A stretch of 64,000 bases of DNA from Prado023 sp963788325 (GCA_963788325.1 CAWBGJ010000009.1:124001-188000); one strand, 5' to 3'; counted from the first letter of the stretch, positions 21,393 to 32,135 are shown. A program made the numbers and translations. Notes: generated by a model not told the origin, from the sequence alone.

Positions 21393-22075
21393 CAGGCCGG
21401 TCCGGCGCGGTACCCGACGCCCCGCACCGTGACGATCACCTCGGGGGACTCGGGGTCGATCTCGACCTTGCCGCGCAGGCGCTGGACGTGCACGTTGACC
21501 AGGCGGGTGTCCCCCGCGTGCTGGTAGCCCCACACATCGGCCAGCAGCTGCTCTCGGGTGAAGGCGAAGCCCGGCCGGGCGGCCAGGGCCGCCAGGAGGT
21601 CGAACTCCAGGGGGGTGACCGGTATGGGCTCGTCGCCACGGGTGACCGCGTGCGCGCCCCGGTCGATGAGCAGGTCACCGATCATCAGGACCTCGTTGGC
21701 GGTCTCCTCCAATCGGCGCAACCGCGCGTCGACCCGGGCCACGAGCTCCTTGGGCTTGAACGGCTTGACGATGTAGTCATCTGCGCCTGCCTGCAACCCC
21801 TCGACGACATCGAGGGTGTCCCCGCGCGCGGTGAGCATCACGATCGGGACGGTGGACTCCGCCCGGATCCGGCGGCACACCTCGAGGCCGTCCATGCCGG
21901 GCAGCATGAGGTCGAGCAGGACCAGGTCGGGGCACTCCCGCCGGAAGGCCGGTACGGCGTCGGTGCCGTTGTGGCAGAACACCGGATCCATGCCCTCGCT
22001 GCGCAGGACGATCCCGAGCATCTCGGCCAGATCGAGGTCGTCGTCGACGACCAGCACGCGTGCCCTCACGGGCAC
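21392..22075 (-). CDS. mtrA: Response regulator MtrA (OmpR family)
   Basis: A 227-residue OmpR-type regulator. The receiver has acidic residues at 11-13 (VVDDD), the phospho-acceptor Asp55 (LVLLDLMLPGMDG), Thr in VMLTARGD and the Lys in VKPFKPKEL. The winged-helix C-terminus contains PLEFDLLAALAARPGFAFTR, VNVHVQRLRGKVE and TVRGVGYRAG. Starts at GTG 22075 or 22069 are both plausible. It heads the operon mtrA-mtrB-lpqB-comF and is divergent, 58 bases away, from the membrane protein gene at 22134. Confidence 0.97.
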   Translation of the reverse strand: MPVRARVLVVDDDLDLAEMLGIVLRSEGMDPVFCHNGTDAVPAFRRECPDLVLLDLMLPGMDGLEVCRRIRAESTVPIVMLTARGDTLDVVEGLQAGADDYIVKPFKPKELVARVDARLRRLEETANEVLMIGDLLIDRGAHAVTRGDEPIPVTPLEFDLLAALAARPGFAFTREQLLADVWGYQHAGDTRLVNVHVQRLRGKVEIDPESPEVIVTVRGVGYRAGPA

Positions 22076-22133
22076 ATGGTCGCACCTGACGCGCCAGGCT
22101 TGCCAATGGCTGTCCACATGGCACGATCAACCC

Positions 22134-23447
22134 ATGTCGGAGAACACCGCGCCCCCGGGCCCCCCGGAGCCGCCGCAGTGGAGCCCGCCGGCCGGGTGGT
22201 CCGCCGATCAACCTGCCCCCTGGCCTCAGAACCCGCCTCCTCCCGGACCCACGCAGAACCCACCTCCCCCCGGGTACGGCCAGGCCCCACCGCCGCCCGG
22301 GTACGGCCAGGCCCCACCGCCGCCCGGGTACGGCCAGGCCCCACCGCCGCCCGGGTACGGCCAGGCGCCGCCGCCGGGCTACGGGCAAGCGCCGCCGCCC
22401 ACCTGGGGTGCGCCCGGACAGCAGTGGGGACCCCCGCCCGGACAGTGGGGACCCCCCGCGTGGGCCCCACCCCCGCCCGCGCCGAAGCCGGGGATCGTCG
22501 CGCTGCGCCCCTTGGGCGTCGGCGAGCTGCTCGACGGCGCCCTGGGCCTGATCCGCAGCAACCCGCGCACGGTCCTGGGCCTGGCCGCGACGATCTCCGC
22601 CGTCTCCGCGCTCCTGCAGACCCTGGGCCTGTGGCTCTCGCTGCGCCTGCTGGACTCGACCGCCACCACCATCACCGGGGGAACCACGACGACGGTGGAC
22701 GTCGAGGGCGAGATCACCGGCATCCTGGCCGGCAGCATCGCCCAACTGGGACCGGCTCTGGTCGCCGGCTTCCTGCAGGTCCTGGCCAGCGGGCTGTTCA
22801 TCGTCCTGGTGGGCGGCGCGGTGCTCGGCCGCCGCCTGGATGCCGGCGCGACCTGGGCCAGCCTGCGCCCCAGGTTCCTGCCACTCGTGGGCCTGACGGT
22901 GCTGCTGGGCCTGGCCAGCCTGGTCGGCATCGCACTGCTGGTGGGTGTGATCGTCGGACTGGTGATCGCCTTCGGCCCCTGGGCCGCCCTGCCGGGCCTG
23001 CTGATCGCCGCGCTCGGCGGGCTGGCCCTGGTGTACCTGTACGTGAAGCTCGCGCTGGCCTCGCCGGCGCTGGTCATGGAGGGCTGCGGGGTGCTGGAAT
23101 CACTGCGGCGCTCCTGGGCGCTGGTGCGCGGGTCGTGGTGGCGGGTGCTCGGCATCCTGATCCTCTCGGCGATCATCACCAGCCTGCTCACGGCTGTGGT
23201 CACGGTGCCGATCACGGCGGTCTCCTCGATCCTCACCGAGTTCAGCGAGTCCCTGGTGCCCGTGGTGGTCGCCTCCGGGATCGCCACCCTGGTGTCGGGG
23301 ATCGTGGTCCTGCCGTTCAGCGCCGCGGTGACCGGCCTGCTCTACATCGACCTGCGGATGCGCCGCGAGGCCCTGGACATCGCGCTCGTCTCGGCCGGGG
23401 TCGACCCCGACGGCGATCCGATGGCGCCCTACCAGCCCACACACTGA
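22134..23447 (+). CDS. Pro-rich membrane protein with a GDPD-like membrane domain
   Basis: A 437-residue protein. Residues 1-120 are a Pro/Gly/Gln/Tyr-rich cytoplasmic tail with near-perfect PPPPGYGQA repeats. The rest has about six hydrophobic segments (FLQVLASGLFIVLVGGAVLG, LTVLLGLASLVGIALLVGVI, LIAALGGLALVYLYVKLALA) and resembles the membrane domain of glycerophosphoryl diester phosphodiesterases and related DUF975-like proteins. It has no catalytic domain, so enzymatic activity is not implied. It is the first gene of a coupled run with the DUF4129, DUF4350, MoxR and DUF58 genes. Confidence 0.8.
   Translation: MSENTAPPGPPEPPQWSPPAGWSADQPAPWPQNPPPPGPTQNPPPPGYGQAPPPPGYGQAPPPPGYGQAPPPPGYGQAPPPGYGQAPPPTWGAPGQQWGPPPGQWGPPAWAPPPPAPKPGIVALRPLGVGELLDGALGLIRSNPRTVLGLAATISAVSALLQTLGLWLSLRLLDSTATTITGGTTTTVDVEGEITGILAGSIAQLGPALVAGFLQVLASGLFIVLVGGAVLGRRLDAGATWASLRPRFLPLVGLTVLLGLASLVGIALLVGVIVGLVIAFGPWAALPGLLIAALGGLALVYLYVKLALASPALVMEGCGVLESLRRSWALVRGSWWRVLGILILSAIITSLLTAVVTVPITAVSSILTEFSESLVPVVVASGIATLVSGIVVLPFSAAVTGLLYIDLRMRREALDIALVSAGVDPDGDPMAPYQPTH
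22263..22370 (+). repeat. 27-base in-frame tandem repeat encoding PPPPGYGQA
   Basis: Copies begin with GGGTACGGCCAGG at 22272, 22299, 22326 and 22353, an exact 27-base period, followed by a diverged, shortened copy at about 22376. Each unit encodes nine residues of the Pro-rich tail of the membrane protein. Copy number is likely to vary by slippage. Confidence 0.9.
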
Positions 23448-23449
23448 CC

Positions 23450-24115
23450 GTGCCGGCCGTCCTGAGGCACCCGGCTCCGCTCGAGGTCCCGATCGACCTG
23501 ACCCGTGACCCCGCGCAACGCCTCGCGGAGCTCGAGTTGGCCGACCCGGCGTACCGCGCCGGGGAGCCGGGACTGATCCAGCGGGCGATCCAGTGGCTGG
23601 TGGACTGGGTGCAGCGCGCAGTCGATCAGGCCACCGACGCCGCCCCCGGTGGGTGGCTCGGGATCCTGGGCCTGATCCTGCTGCTCATCGTCGTGGGGCT
23701 GTTCGTCCGATGGCGGGTTGGGCCGGTGGCCCGCTCCGGGGGCCTCACCTTCACCGTCGATCCGGGCACGAGCGCAGCCCAGTACCGCGCCCGCGCCGAG
23801 CAGCTCGCCGCGGCCGGGCAGTGGGACGAGGCGATCAGCACGCGGATGCGCGCCGTGGTCAGGTCGAGTCAGGAGCGCGGCCTGATCGACGCCCAGCCCG
23901 GGTGGACGGCCGACGAGGTGGCCCGGGAGGTGGGCCGTCGGGTCCCCGAGGCGGGAACGGCGATGGAGCGCGCGGCGCGCGGGTTCGACGATGTGCGCTA
24001 CGGCGGACGACCGGGTTCGGCCCACGTCTACGGCGACCTGGTGGCGGCGGACACGCTCGTGTCCGACGCTGCTGTCGTCGCTGCCGCCGGGACCCCCGGA
24101 TCGGGCTCCGCATGA
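23450..24115 (+). CDS. DUF4129-domain membrane protein
   Basis: A 221-residue protein with one transmembrane helix near the middle (LGILGLILLLIVVGLFVRW) and a C-terminal cytoplasmic DUF4129 domain (QYRARAEQLAAAGQWDEAIS, WTADEVAREVGRRVP). The start is GTG 23450, two bases after the preceding stop. The stop overlaps the next gene as ATGA. DUF4129 genes commonly accompany MoxR-DUF58 clusters; the biochemical role is not known. Confidence 0.85.
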   Translation: MPAVLRHPAPLEVPIDLTRDPAQRLAELELADPAYRAGEPGLIQRAIQWLVDWVQRAVDQATDAAPGGWLGILGLILLLIVVGLFVRWRVGPVARSGGLTFTVDPGTSAAQYRARAEQLAAAGQWDEAISTRMRAVVRSSQERGLIDAQPGWTADEVAREVGRRVPEAGTAMERAARGFDDVRYGGRPGSAHVYGDLVAADTLVSDAAVVAAAGTPGSGSA

Positions 24116-25401
24116 GCACCGTGACGGGCATGCCCGCCGACCCGGGGCCGCCGACGCCCGCCGGGCCCCGAACCACAGCCGGCGCTGCATCCGGCCCGGT
24201 ATCCGGCGCTGTATCCGGCGCTGTGACCAGCGACGACACGACCTGGGACAGGGTGCGCCGGTGGCGGCCCCGTCGCCGGGGGGTCCTGCTGGGACTGCTG
24301 CTCCTGCTCGCCCTCGTCGTCCTGGTGCTGACCAGCCCGCGGGGGACCGGGTACCTCGATCCGGGGGCCGTCGAGCCGGACGGGTCCAGGGCGCTGGCCC
24401 GGGTTCTGGACGACCTCGGGGTGCAGGTGATCGACGCGCGCACCACGGCCGACGCGGCAGCCGGGGCCACGGGGGCCACGGTGCTGATCACGGACTCGAC
24501 ACTGCCGACCGACGCGATGCTCGATGACATCCTGCGGGCCGGGCCGCGCCGCATCGTGCTGGTGGATCCGCTCCCCGAATCGGCCGCCTTCGAGTCGCTG
24601 GGATCCGGGGCCACGTCCGTCCTGCCCGAGGGCGACGAGCCGGTCGCCCCCCGATGCACGCTGCCGGAGGCACTGCGCGCCGGCCCGGCCACCCTGCCGG
24701 GCGCGCGATACCGGGAACCGGGCCTGGCCACCGGTGCGCGGATACCGGGCGTGGCTGCGTGTTACGACAGCAACGGGTCGGCAGCAGTCGTCGCGATCCC
24801 CGCCTCGGCCGAAGCGCCCGAGGTGGTGCTGCTCGGCAGCGCCCATCCCCTGACCAACGCGGGCCTCGACGAGCAGGGCAATGCCTCCCTGGCCCTGGGA
24901 CTGCTGGGCAGCCGCGATCAACTCGTGTGGTGGCGACCGACATCGGCCGACCCCGCGCTGGCATCGGTGGCCGGGACCTCGCTGATCGACCTGCTCCCCC
25001 CCTGGGTGCTCCCCGTGCTGATCCAGGTGGTGATCGCCTGGCTGGTGACCATCCTCTGGCGGGCACGCAGGCTGGGCCGCCTGGTCGTGGAACCGCTGCC
25101 CGTGGTCATCCGCGCGGGCGAGACCACCGCCGGCCATGGCCGACTGCTTGCCGCACAGCACGCCCGCGGCGAGGCGGCCGTGCACCTGCGGGCCCAGGCC
25201 CTCGAACAGGTGCGGGTGCGGCTGGGCCTGCCGCCGGGCGGCCCGCCCGAGCGGTTGGTCGCCGTGGCCGCGACGCGCTCCGGGCGACCCCCCGAAGCAG
25301 TGCACGACCTGCTGTACGGTCGGCAACCGAGCACCGACACCCAGCTCGTGGCACTCGCCCACGATCTGGCGGAACTGACCACGGAGGTGGGTGGGGCATG
25401 A
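24112..25401 (+). CDS. DUF4350-domain membrane protein
   Basis: A 429-residue protein with an N-terminal transmembrane helix (LLGLLLLLALVVLVLTS, about residues 58-75), an extracytoplasmic DUF4350 domain (GSRALARVLDDLGVQVIDAR, VVLLGSAHPLTNAGLDEQGN) and a second helix near residue 305 (VLPVLIQVVIAWLVTILW) leading to a cytoplasmic tail. It overlaps both neighbours by four bases (ATGA). The N-terminus contains a small SGAV/SGPV repeat. It is part of the conserved MoxR module and has no known activity. Confidence 0.85.
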   Translation: MSTVTGMPADPGPPTPAGPRTTAGAASGPVSGAVSGAVTSDDTTWDRVRRWRPRRRGVLLGLLLLLALVVLVLTSPRGTGYLDPGAVEPDGSRALARVLDDLGVQVIDARTTADAAAGATGATVLITDSTLPTDAMLDDILRAGPRRIVLVDPLPESAAFESLGSGATSVLPEGDEPVAPRCTLPEALRAGPATLPGARYREPGLATGARIPGVAACYDSNGSAAVVAIPASAEAPEVVLLGSAHPLTNAGLDEQGNASLALGLLGSRDQLVWWRPTSADPALASVAGTSLIDLLPPWVLPVLIQVVIAWLVTILWRARRLGRLVVEPLPVVIRAGETTAGHGRLLAAQHARGEAAVHLRAQALEQVRVRLGLPPGGPPERLVAVAATRSGRPPEAVHDLLYGRQPSTDTQLVALAHDLAELTTEVGGA

Positions 25402-26354
25402 ACCAGACCGATGCCAGGGTGCCGTTGCTGGCGCTGCGGGCCGAGGTGGGCAAGGCGGTCGTCGGCCAGGACGCCGCGATCACGGGCCTGGTGATCGCGC
25501 TGCTGTGCCGGGGCCATGTGCTGCTCGAGGGAGTGCCGGGCACGGCCAAGACCCTGATGGTCCGTGCACTGGCGGCGAGCCTGTCCCTGGACAGCGCCCG
25601 GCTGCAGTTCACCCCGGACCTCATGCCCGGGGACGTGACCGGGTCGCTGGTCTACGACAACCGGACCTCGCAGTTCTCGTTCCGGCCCGGGCCGGTGTTC
25701 ACCAACCTGCTCCTGGCCGACGAGATCAACCGGACACCGCCCAAGACCCAGGCCTCGCTGCTGGAGGTCATGGAGGAGGGCCAGGTCAGCGTCGAGGGAG
25801 TCCCGCGGGCGCTGCCGGATCCGTTCCTGGTGGCGGCCACGCAGAACCCGATCGAGTACGAGGGGACCTACCCGCTGCCCGAGGCGCAGCTGGACCGGTT
25901 CCTGCTCAAGCTCACGGTGCCCCTGCCCGAGCGCGACGAGGAGTACGGCGTGCTGTCGCGACACATGGCCGGGTTCGACCCGCGCGACCTCGCCGGAGCC
26001 GGCATCGTGCCGGTGGCCAGCGCAGAAGACCTGGTGCGGGCCCGCGCATCCGTGGCCGAGGTCGCGGTCGCGCCGGAGGTCACCGCCTACTGCGTCGACC
26101 TGGCCCGGGCCACCCGGACCTCACCGTCAGCGGCCCTCGGCGTCTCCACCCGAGGCGCGATCGGCCTGCTGCGCACCGCCCGGGCGTGGGCGTGGCTGGC
26201 TGGTCGGGACTATGTGACCCCTGATGACGTCAAGGCCCTGGCCCGACCCGCGCTGCGGCACCGGATCTCGATCCGGCCGGAGGCCGAGCTCGAGGGGGTC
26301 ACCGCTGATGCGGTGATCGACTCGGTGCTGGGCAGCGTGGCCGTGCCGCGCTGA
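25398..26354 (+). CDS. MoxR-family AAA+ ATPase
   Basis: A 318-residue AAA+ ATPase, probably a chaperone-like remodelling enzyme acting with the DUF58 partner. Motifs are Walker A EGVPGTAKT, Walker B LLADEINR with the following PPKTQASLLEVMEE, sensor 1 VAATQNP and the late STRGAIGLLRTARAWAWL. The start ATG 25398 overlaps the preceding gene as ATGA, and its stop shares one base with the DUF58 start (TGATG). Confidence 0.95.
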   Translation: MNQTDARVPLLALRAEVGKAVVGQDAAITGLVIALLCRGHVLLEGVPGTAKTLMVRALAASLSLDSARLQFTPDLMPGDVTGSLVYDNRTSQFSFRPGPVFTNLLLADEINRTPPKTQASLLEVMEEGQVSVEGVPRALPDPFLVAATQNPIEYEGTYPLPEAQLDRFLLKLTVPLPERDEEYGVLSRHMAGFDPRDLAGAGIVPVASAEDLVRARASVAEVAVAPEVTAYCVDLARATRTSPSAALGVSTRGAIGLLRTARAWAWLAGRDYVTPDDVKALARPALRHRISIRPEAELEGVTADAVIDSVLGSVAVPR

Positions 26355-27688
26355 TGGTCCTGACCGGTCGGGCGGCCCTGCTGGCGCTGGTCGGCACCGG
26401 TGCCGTCGGGCTGCTGGTGGCTGCCGGGCTGGCCCCCTGGGCGGCGTTGCTGCTGGTGAACCTCGGTGTGCTGGCCGTCGTAGTGGCCGACGCGCTGCTC
26501 GCTGCCCGCCCGCGGGACCTGGCCCTGGCTCGGACCGGAGACCGCAGGGTCCGCCTCGGCCAGGTGGCCCACGTGCGGCTGGCAGTGACCAACGCCGGCC
26601 CCCGGCGCTGGCGCGGACTGCTGCGCGACGCGTGGGCGCCCACCGCGCATGCCACCCTCGACGGCCGCTCGGACCGCGCGGTGCTCGACCTTGCCGCGGG
26701 CGCGACGGTGCACCTCGACGTGGCGGTGGCACCCTCGCGGCGCGGGGACCGGCCCACGGACCGGGTCACCCTGCGGGCTTTGGGGCCGCTGGGGGTGGCC
26801 GGCCGGCAGCGCAGCTTCGCGGCGGACTGGTCGGTGCGCACCCTTCCCCCGTTCGCCTCCCGGCGGCACCTGCCCTCCCGGTTGGCCCGGCTGCGAGACA
26901 TGGATGGTCGGCAGGCCATCGCGGTGCGCGCCCAGGGCACGGAGTTCGACTCCCTGCGTGAGTACGTGGCCGGGGATGACGTGCGCTCGATCGACTGGCG
27001 GGCCAGCGCCCGGGCAGCGGACGTGATGGTGCGCACCTGGCGCCCGGAACGCGACCGGCAGGTGGTGCTCGTCCTGGACACGGGACGCACGAGTGCGGTG
27101 CGGATCGGCGACGAGACCCGCTTGGACATCCACATCGATGCGGGCTTGCTGCTGGCCGCGCTCGCCGGGCGGGCTGGCGACCGGGTCGACCTGATAGGCC
27201 ACGACCGACGCCCCCGGCTGCAGGTCAGCGGTGGCAGCGGCCCTGCCCTGCTGCCGCGGCTTGTGGACGCGATTGCCGACGTCCAGCCTGACCTGATCGA
27301 GACCGACTACCGCGGGCTCGTCGCCGCCGTGCTGTCGCGGGTGCGCAAGCGGGCCCTGGTCGTCCTGTTCGTGGCCCTGGACCGACCCTCGATGGAGGAG
27401 GGGCTGATCCCGGCGCTTCCTGTGCTGACCGCGCGGCACACCGTGGTCGTTGCCTCGGTGCGCGAGCCGGTCGGCGTGCCGTCGGCCGTCGCGGGGTCCG
27501 GCGCGGGACGGCCCGATGCACCGAGTGCCTACCAGGCCGCAGCGGCCGCCCGGGCAGACCTCGACCGGGCGCATGTGGCCAGCGCCTTGACCCGGCTCGG
27601 AGTCCGGGTCGTGTCGGCGGATCCGGAGCAGCTGGCTCCCGCGCTGGCCGACGCCTACCTGGACCTCAAGGCCGCCGGCAAGCTCTGA
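26354..27688 (+). CDS. DUF58 (vWA-like) membrane-associated protein
   Basis: A 444-residue protein with two N-terminal hydrophobic segments (ALVGTGAVGLLVAAGLAPWA and LLLVNLGVLAVVVADALLA). It contains the DUF58 signature LREYVAGDDVRSIDWRASAR and a vWA-like C-terminal domain (VVLVLDTGRTSAV). DUF58 proteins are standard partners of MoxR ATPases. It is the last gene of the run that begins at 22134, and a bipartite hairpin terminator follows 40 bases later. Confidence 0.9.
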   Translation: MVLTGRAALLALVGTGAVGLLVAAGLAPWAALLLVNLGVLAVVVADALLAARPRDLALARTGDRRVRLGQVAHVRLAVTNAGPRRWRGLLRDAWAPTAHATLDGRSDRAVLDLAAGATVHLDVAVAPSRRGDRPTDRVTLRALGPLGVAGRQRSFAADWSVRTLPPFASRRHLPSRLARLRDMDGRQAIAVRAQGTEFDSLREYVAGDDVRSIDWRASARAADVMVRTWRPERDRQVVLVLDTGRTSAVRIGDETRLDIHIDAGLLLAALAGRAGDRVDLIGHDRRPRLQVSGGSGPALLPRLVDAIADVQPDLIETDYRGLVAAVLSRVRKRALVVLFVALDRPSMEEGLIPALPVLTARHTVVVASVREPVGVPSAVAGSGAGRPDAPSAYQAAAAARADLDRAHVASALTRLGVRVVSADPEQLAPALADAYLDLKAAGKL

Positions 27689-27727
27689 CCTCCGAGCGCC
27701 AGCCAGCCGGCACATGGTCCACGCACA

Positions 27728-27775
27728 GAATCTGGGATCGAGTTGCTCTCAGAGGAGCAACCACATCCCAGGTTC
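27728..27775. terminator. Two-tier hairpin terminator between convergent genes
   Basis: An outer stem pairs 27728-27738 with 27765-27775 (11 positions, one wobble), and an inner perfect stem pairs 27742-27748 (GTTGCTC) with 27755-27761 (GAGCAAC). It sits midway between the DUF58 stop (27688) and the end of the SpoIIM-like gene (27808) and can terminate both strands. Confidence 0.85.
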
Positions 27776-27807
27776 CGGCGGGGGCCGCCGGGCTGCCGGC
27801 CGGGAGC

Positions 27808-28809
27808 TCAGCCGGCCATCGGAGCGAGCTCGGTGGCCCCACCCTCGGCCGTGAGGTCCCCGGTGAAGCCAGCGCGTTCAGCCCGCCGTCCGTAGACGGC
27901 CACATAGACGAGGAACCCCGCCAGTGCCAGCGCGCCGATGGCGATCCGGGCCCACGTCGGCAGCCCCGAGGGGGTCACGAAGGCCTCGATGATCCCCGAG
28001 ACGAGCAGCACGACGACCAGCCCGAGGGCGATGGCCACCGCAGCCCGGCCCTCCTGGGCCAGGGCAACGCTGCGCGGCCGGTGGCCGGGATCGAACCACT
28101 GCCAGCCCAGTCGCATCCCCGCACCGGCTGCCAGGAACACCGCGGTGAGCTCCAGCAGCCCGTGCGGGGCGATCAGGCCGAAGAACAGCGCGCCGCGGTC
28201 GTTGGCGACCATCAGCCCACCGACGATGCCCACGTTCACCGCGTTCTGGGCCAGCACGTACACCGCGGGCAGGACGAACAGCGCCCCGGCGATGAGCGCC
28301 AGCGCACTGACCCACGCGTTGTTGGTCCAGACCCGGGCGGCGAACCCGGCCGCCGCGTCGGAGGAGTAGTAGTCCTCGAAGTCCTGCTCCACCAGCGAGC
28401 GGATCGCCTCGGGCGTGCCGATCCCGGCCTGCACCGCCGGGTTGCTGGCCACCCAGGCGCCCACCGCGAACGCCACGACCAAGAAGCCCACCGTGGCACC
28501 CAGCCACCACCACCGGGCCCGCCAGACAGCGACCGGGAACGTCACCCGGAAGAACGTGAGCAGCTCCCGCCACATCGGGGGGTGCGAACCGGTGACCCGA
28601 GCGCGAGCCTGCGCGACGAGCTGGGTCAGCCGATCGACCAGCGCCGGGTCCGGGGCCGCGCTGCGCACCATGGACAGGTGCGTGGCGGTGCGCTGGTAGA
28701 GGTCCACCAGTTCGGTCGCCTCACTGCCGGTCAGGCGGCGCCGACGAGTGAGCACCGCCAGCCGCTCCCACTCCGGCCGGTGCGCCTGAGCGAAGGCATC
28801 GACGTCCAC
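27808..28809 (-). CDS. SpoIIM-like (DUF95) membrane protein
   Basis: A 333-residue integral membrane protein of the stage II sporulation protein M family, here without implying sporulation. An N-terminal helical cytoplasmic region (HRPEWERLAVLTRRRRLTGS) is followed by five or six transmembrane segments, with the family-typical NNAWVSALALIAGALFVLPA and FFGLIAPHGLLELTAVFLA. The GTG at 28809 gives the usual VDVDAF start; a GTG nine bases earlier is possible. It is divergent from the RDD gene, its usual neighbour in actinobacteria. Confidence 0.88.
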   Translation of the reverse strand: MDVDAFAQAHRPEWERLAVLTRRRRLTGSEATELVDLYQRTATHLSMVRSAAPDPALVDRLTQLVAQARARVTGSHPPMWRELLTFFRVTFPVAVWRARWWWLGATVGFLVVAFAVGAWVASNPAVQAGIGTPEAIRSLVEQDFEDYYSSDAAAGFAARVWTNNAWVSALALIAGALFVLPAVYVLAQNAVNVGIVGGLMVANDRGALFFGLIAPHGLLELTAVFLAAGAGMRLGWQWFDPGHRPRSVALAQEGRAAVAIALGLVVVLLVSGIIEAFVTPSGLPTWARIAIGALALAGFLVYVAVYGRRAERAGFTGDLTAEGGATELAPMAG

Positions 28810-28874
28810 GGCCCACACCCTAGGTGCGCAGCGGCCCCCGCGCCCAGAGCCTTCCCCGGTGCGAGGATGTGCCA

Positions 28875-29822
28875 GTGGCCAACCTGATCACCGGGGATGC
28901 AGTGAGCCTCGACCTGCGCATCGCCGGACTTCCCTCGCGCACGCTGGCGCTGGCCGTCGACGTCGTCGTACAGGTCGCGCTGCTGATGGCCGGCACGATC
29001 CTGGTCGGCTGGGTCTTCTCGGGAGGCGGTAGCCCGGGTGCCGCCGCCGCGATGACCCTGGGTGTGGTGGTGCTGGCGCTGGTGGTGTGGCCCACGATCC
29101 TGGAGACGGTGACCCGGGGCCGGTCACTGGGCAAGATGATGATGGGCCTGCGCGTGGTGCGCGACGACGGCGGCCCGATCCGGATGCGGCACAGCCTCGT
29201 GCGGGCCCTGGCCATGGTGTTCGTGGACCTGTGGGTCACCTCGGGCGTCGTCGGCGGCCTCAGCGCGCTGATCTCCACGCGGGCCAAGCGGATGGGCGAC
29301 CACCTGGCCGGCACCCTGGTCGTCGGCGAACGGATGCCCCGCTCGGCCGTGGCGCTCGCGGAGATCGCCATGCCAGCACCCCTGGCAGGCTGGGCAGCGG
29401 GCCTGGACCTGGTCGGCATGCCCGACGGCCTGGCGCTCAACGCGCGGACGTTCCTGCACCGGGCCTCGGCGATGGACCCGGCGGTGCGCGAACGCACGGC
29501 CGCACGCCTGGCGACCGAGGTGGCCGGTTACGTCAGGACCCCAGCACCGCTCGGCACCCCGGCGGAGGCCTACCTCGCGGCCGTCCTGGCCGAGCGGACC
29601 CGTCGGGCCAGTCTGGGGGCCCAGCCGGGAGCCTGGACCACCGGCCCGTCGGGCACTCCCCACGCCCCGCCCAGCAGCCCGCCGCCGACCTCGGCCCCGG
29701 GATCACCGCTCAGCCCACCAAGCACACCCACCAGTACCCCTGCCACCCAGCCGAGCGGGCCGTCACCGACCGCACCTCCCCCGACCGAGCCTCCCCCGAC
29801 CGGGTTCACACTGCCGAGGTGA
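28875..29822 (+). CDS. RDD-family membrane protein with a Pro/Thr-rich tail
   Basis: A 315-residue protein. The RDD domain occupies the first 150 residues: an Arg-rich start (RIAGLPSRTLALAVDVVVQV), hydrophobic helices, and the segment TRGRSLGKMMMGLRVVRDDG. The rest is hydrophilic and ends in about 60 residues rich in Pro, Ser and Thr. GTG 28875 is preferred over 28869 because GAGGA at 28863-28867 has proper spacing only to 28875. RDD proteins have been proposed as transporters; the substrate here is unknown. Confidence 0.85.
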   Translation: MANLITGDAVSLDLRIAGLPSRTLALAVDVVVQVALLMAGTILVGWVFSGGGSPGAAAAMTLGVVVLALVVWPTILETVTRGRSLGKMMMGLRVVRDDGGPIRMRHSLVRALAMVFVDLWVTSGVVGGLSALISTRAKRMGDHLAGTLVVGERMPRSAVALAEIAMPAPLAGWAAGLDLVGMPDGLALNARTFLHRASAMDPAVRERTAARLATEVAGYVRTPAPLGTPAEAYLAAVLAERTRRASLGAQPGAWTTGPSGTPHAPPSSPPPTSAPGSPLSPPSTPTSTPATQPSGPSPTAPPPTEPPPTGFTLPR

Positions 29823-29849
29823 ACCCCGGTCGGAATCCCCGAACCGAAC

Positions 29850-30430
29850 CGACAGCCGCATCGACACCTCGTGCCGCTGCCCTGCGGGATGGTGTAGGCC
29901 GGCAGCAGGGCGGGGTCGGCGACCGTCACCTGCCCGGAGCGGACCTGCACCTGGGCGTCGCGCCAGGCGGTGTCGACCAGGACCTCCTGCAGGCGTGCGT
30001 CGATGTTGCCCAAGCCACGGTCATTGTCGGTCAGTGTGCGCCAGTAGTTGGGTCGCAGCAGACCGGCCAGCACCTCGACCGGGCACTGTTCCGCGCCGGG
30101 GACCCGCCAGGACGCCAGGTGCCCGGACCGGCGGTCGACCCGGAACATCGAGCCGAGCGCCCGGACCGTCCGGCCACCGGGATCCTCCACATGCGTGATC
30201 CCGGCCAGCTGCATCGCCCCCGCGCGGCGGGACTGCCGGCGCACCGGGTCGGGGCCGGGCTGCACAGGACTGATCGACCCCGCAAGCGCCTGGGAGCTGG
30301 ATCGTGTCGGCAAGCTCAACCGTCGTGGCGCTACTCGACGACCATCGGCCGGTAGCCCCAGAAGACCTCGCGGGCGCTGGAGTGCTCGGCCCGGTCGGGG
30401 TCCAGGATCGCAGGTTCGCATTCGGGCGAA
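29850..30430 (-). pseudogene. Remnant of a glycoside hydrolase family 2 beta-galactosidase
   Basis: The 870-base stretch between the RDD gene and ahcY holds no intact gene but does hold traces of one. On the minus strand, 30214-29879 reads in one frame as a beta-galactosidase small-chain region: GSMFRVDRRSGHLASW and LRPNYWRTLTDNDRG (family consensus LRPNFWRAPTDNDRG). In another frame, 30420-30334 reads ILDPDRAEHSSAREV, resembling the preceding GH2 segment (LxxPDRxPHPA). The distance between the two is about half of that in LacZ. The catalytic barrel and the C-terminal 150 residues are missing. So it is truncated at both ends and internally deleted. Bases 30430-30695 contain no recognisable gene; an 18-base direct repeat with one mismatch occurs at 30528 and 30579. 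Confidence 0.65.
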
Positions 30431-30695
30431 CGCCGAGCTCTGGCGGAAAGGGCCTGTCTCGACCCGGCCCGGACCGGCATTCGCGCTCCGCGTGGTGGAT
30501 AGACCCGCCCACGCGGCACCGGGTTCAACCACAACTCGGCGAACCGGGCCGAACACGTGTCGCGGACGCCGTCTATCGACCACAACCCGGCGAACCACCT
30601 CTGGCCGGTGAGCCGGGACATACCGCGACCCCGACCGCGAGGGTGGTTCCCGCTGCCGGGGTCGTGGGCGTTGCCGTGATCAGAGCGTCTGGCAC

Positions 30696-32135
<1,440 letters not shown>

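Noticed and set aside
30528..30596. 18-base direct repeat (one mismatch) 51 bases apart
   Set aside because: Short, imperfect and inside decayed sequence; no sign of a mobile element or attachment site.
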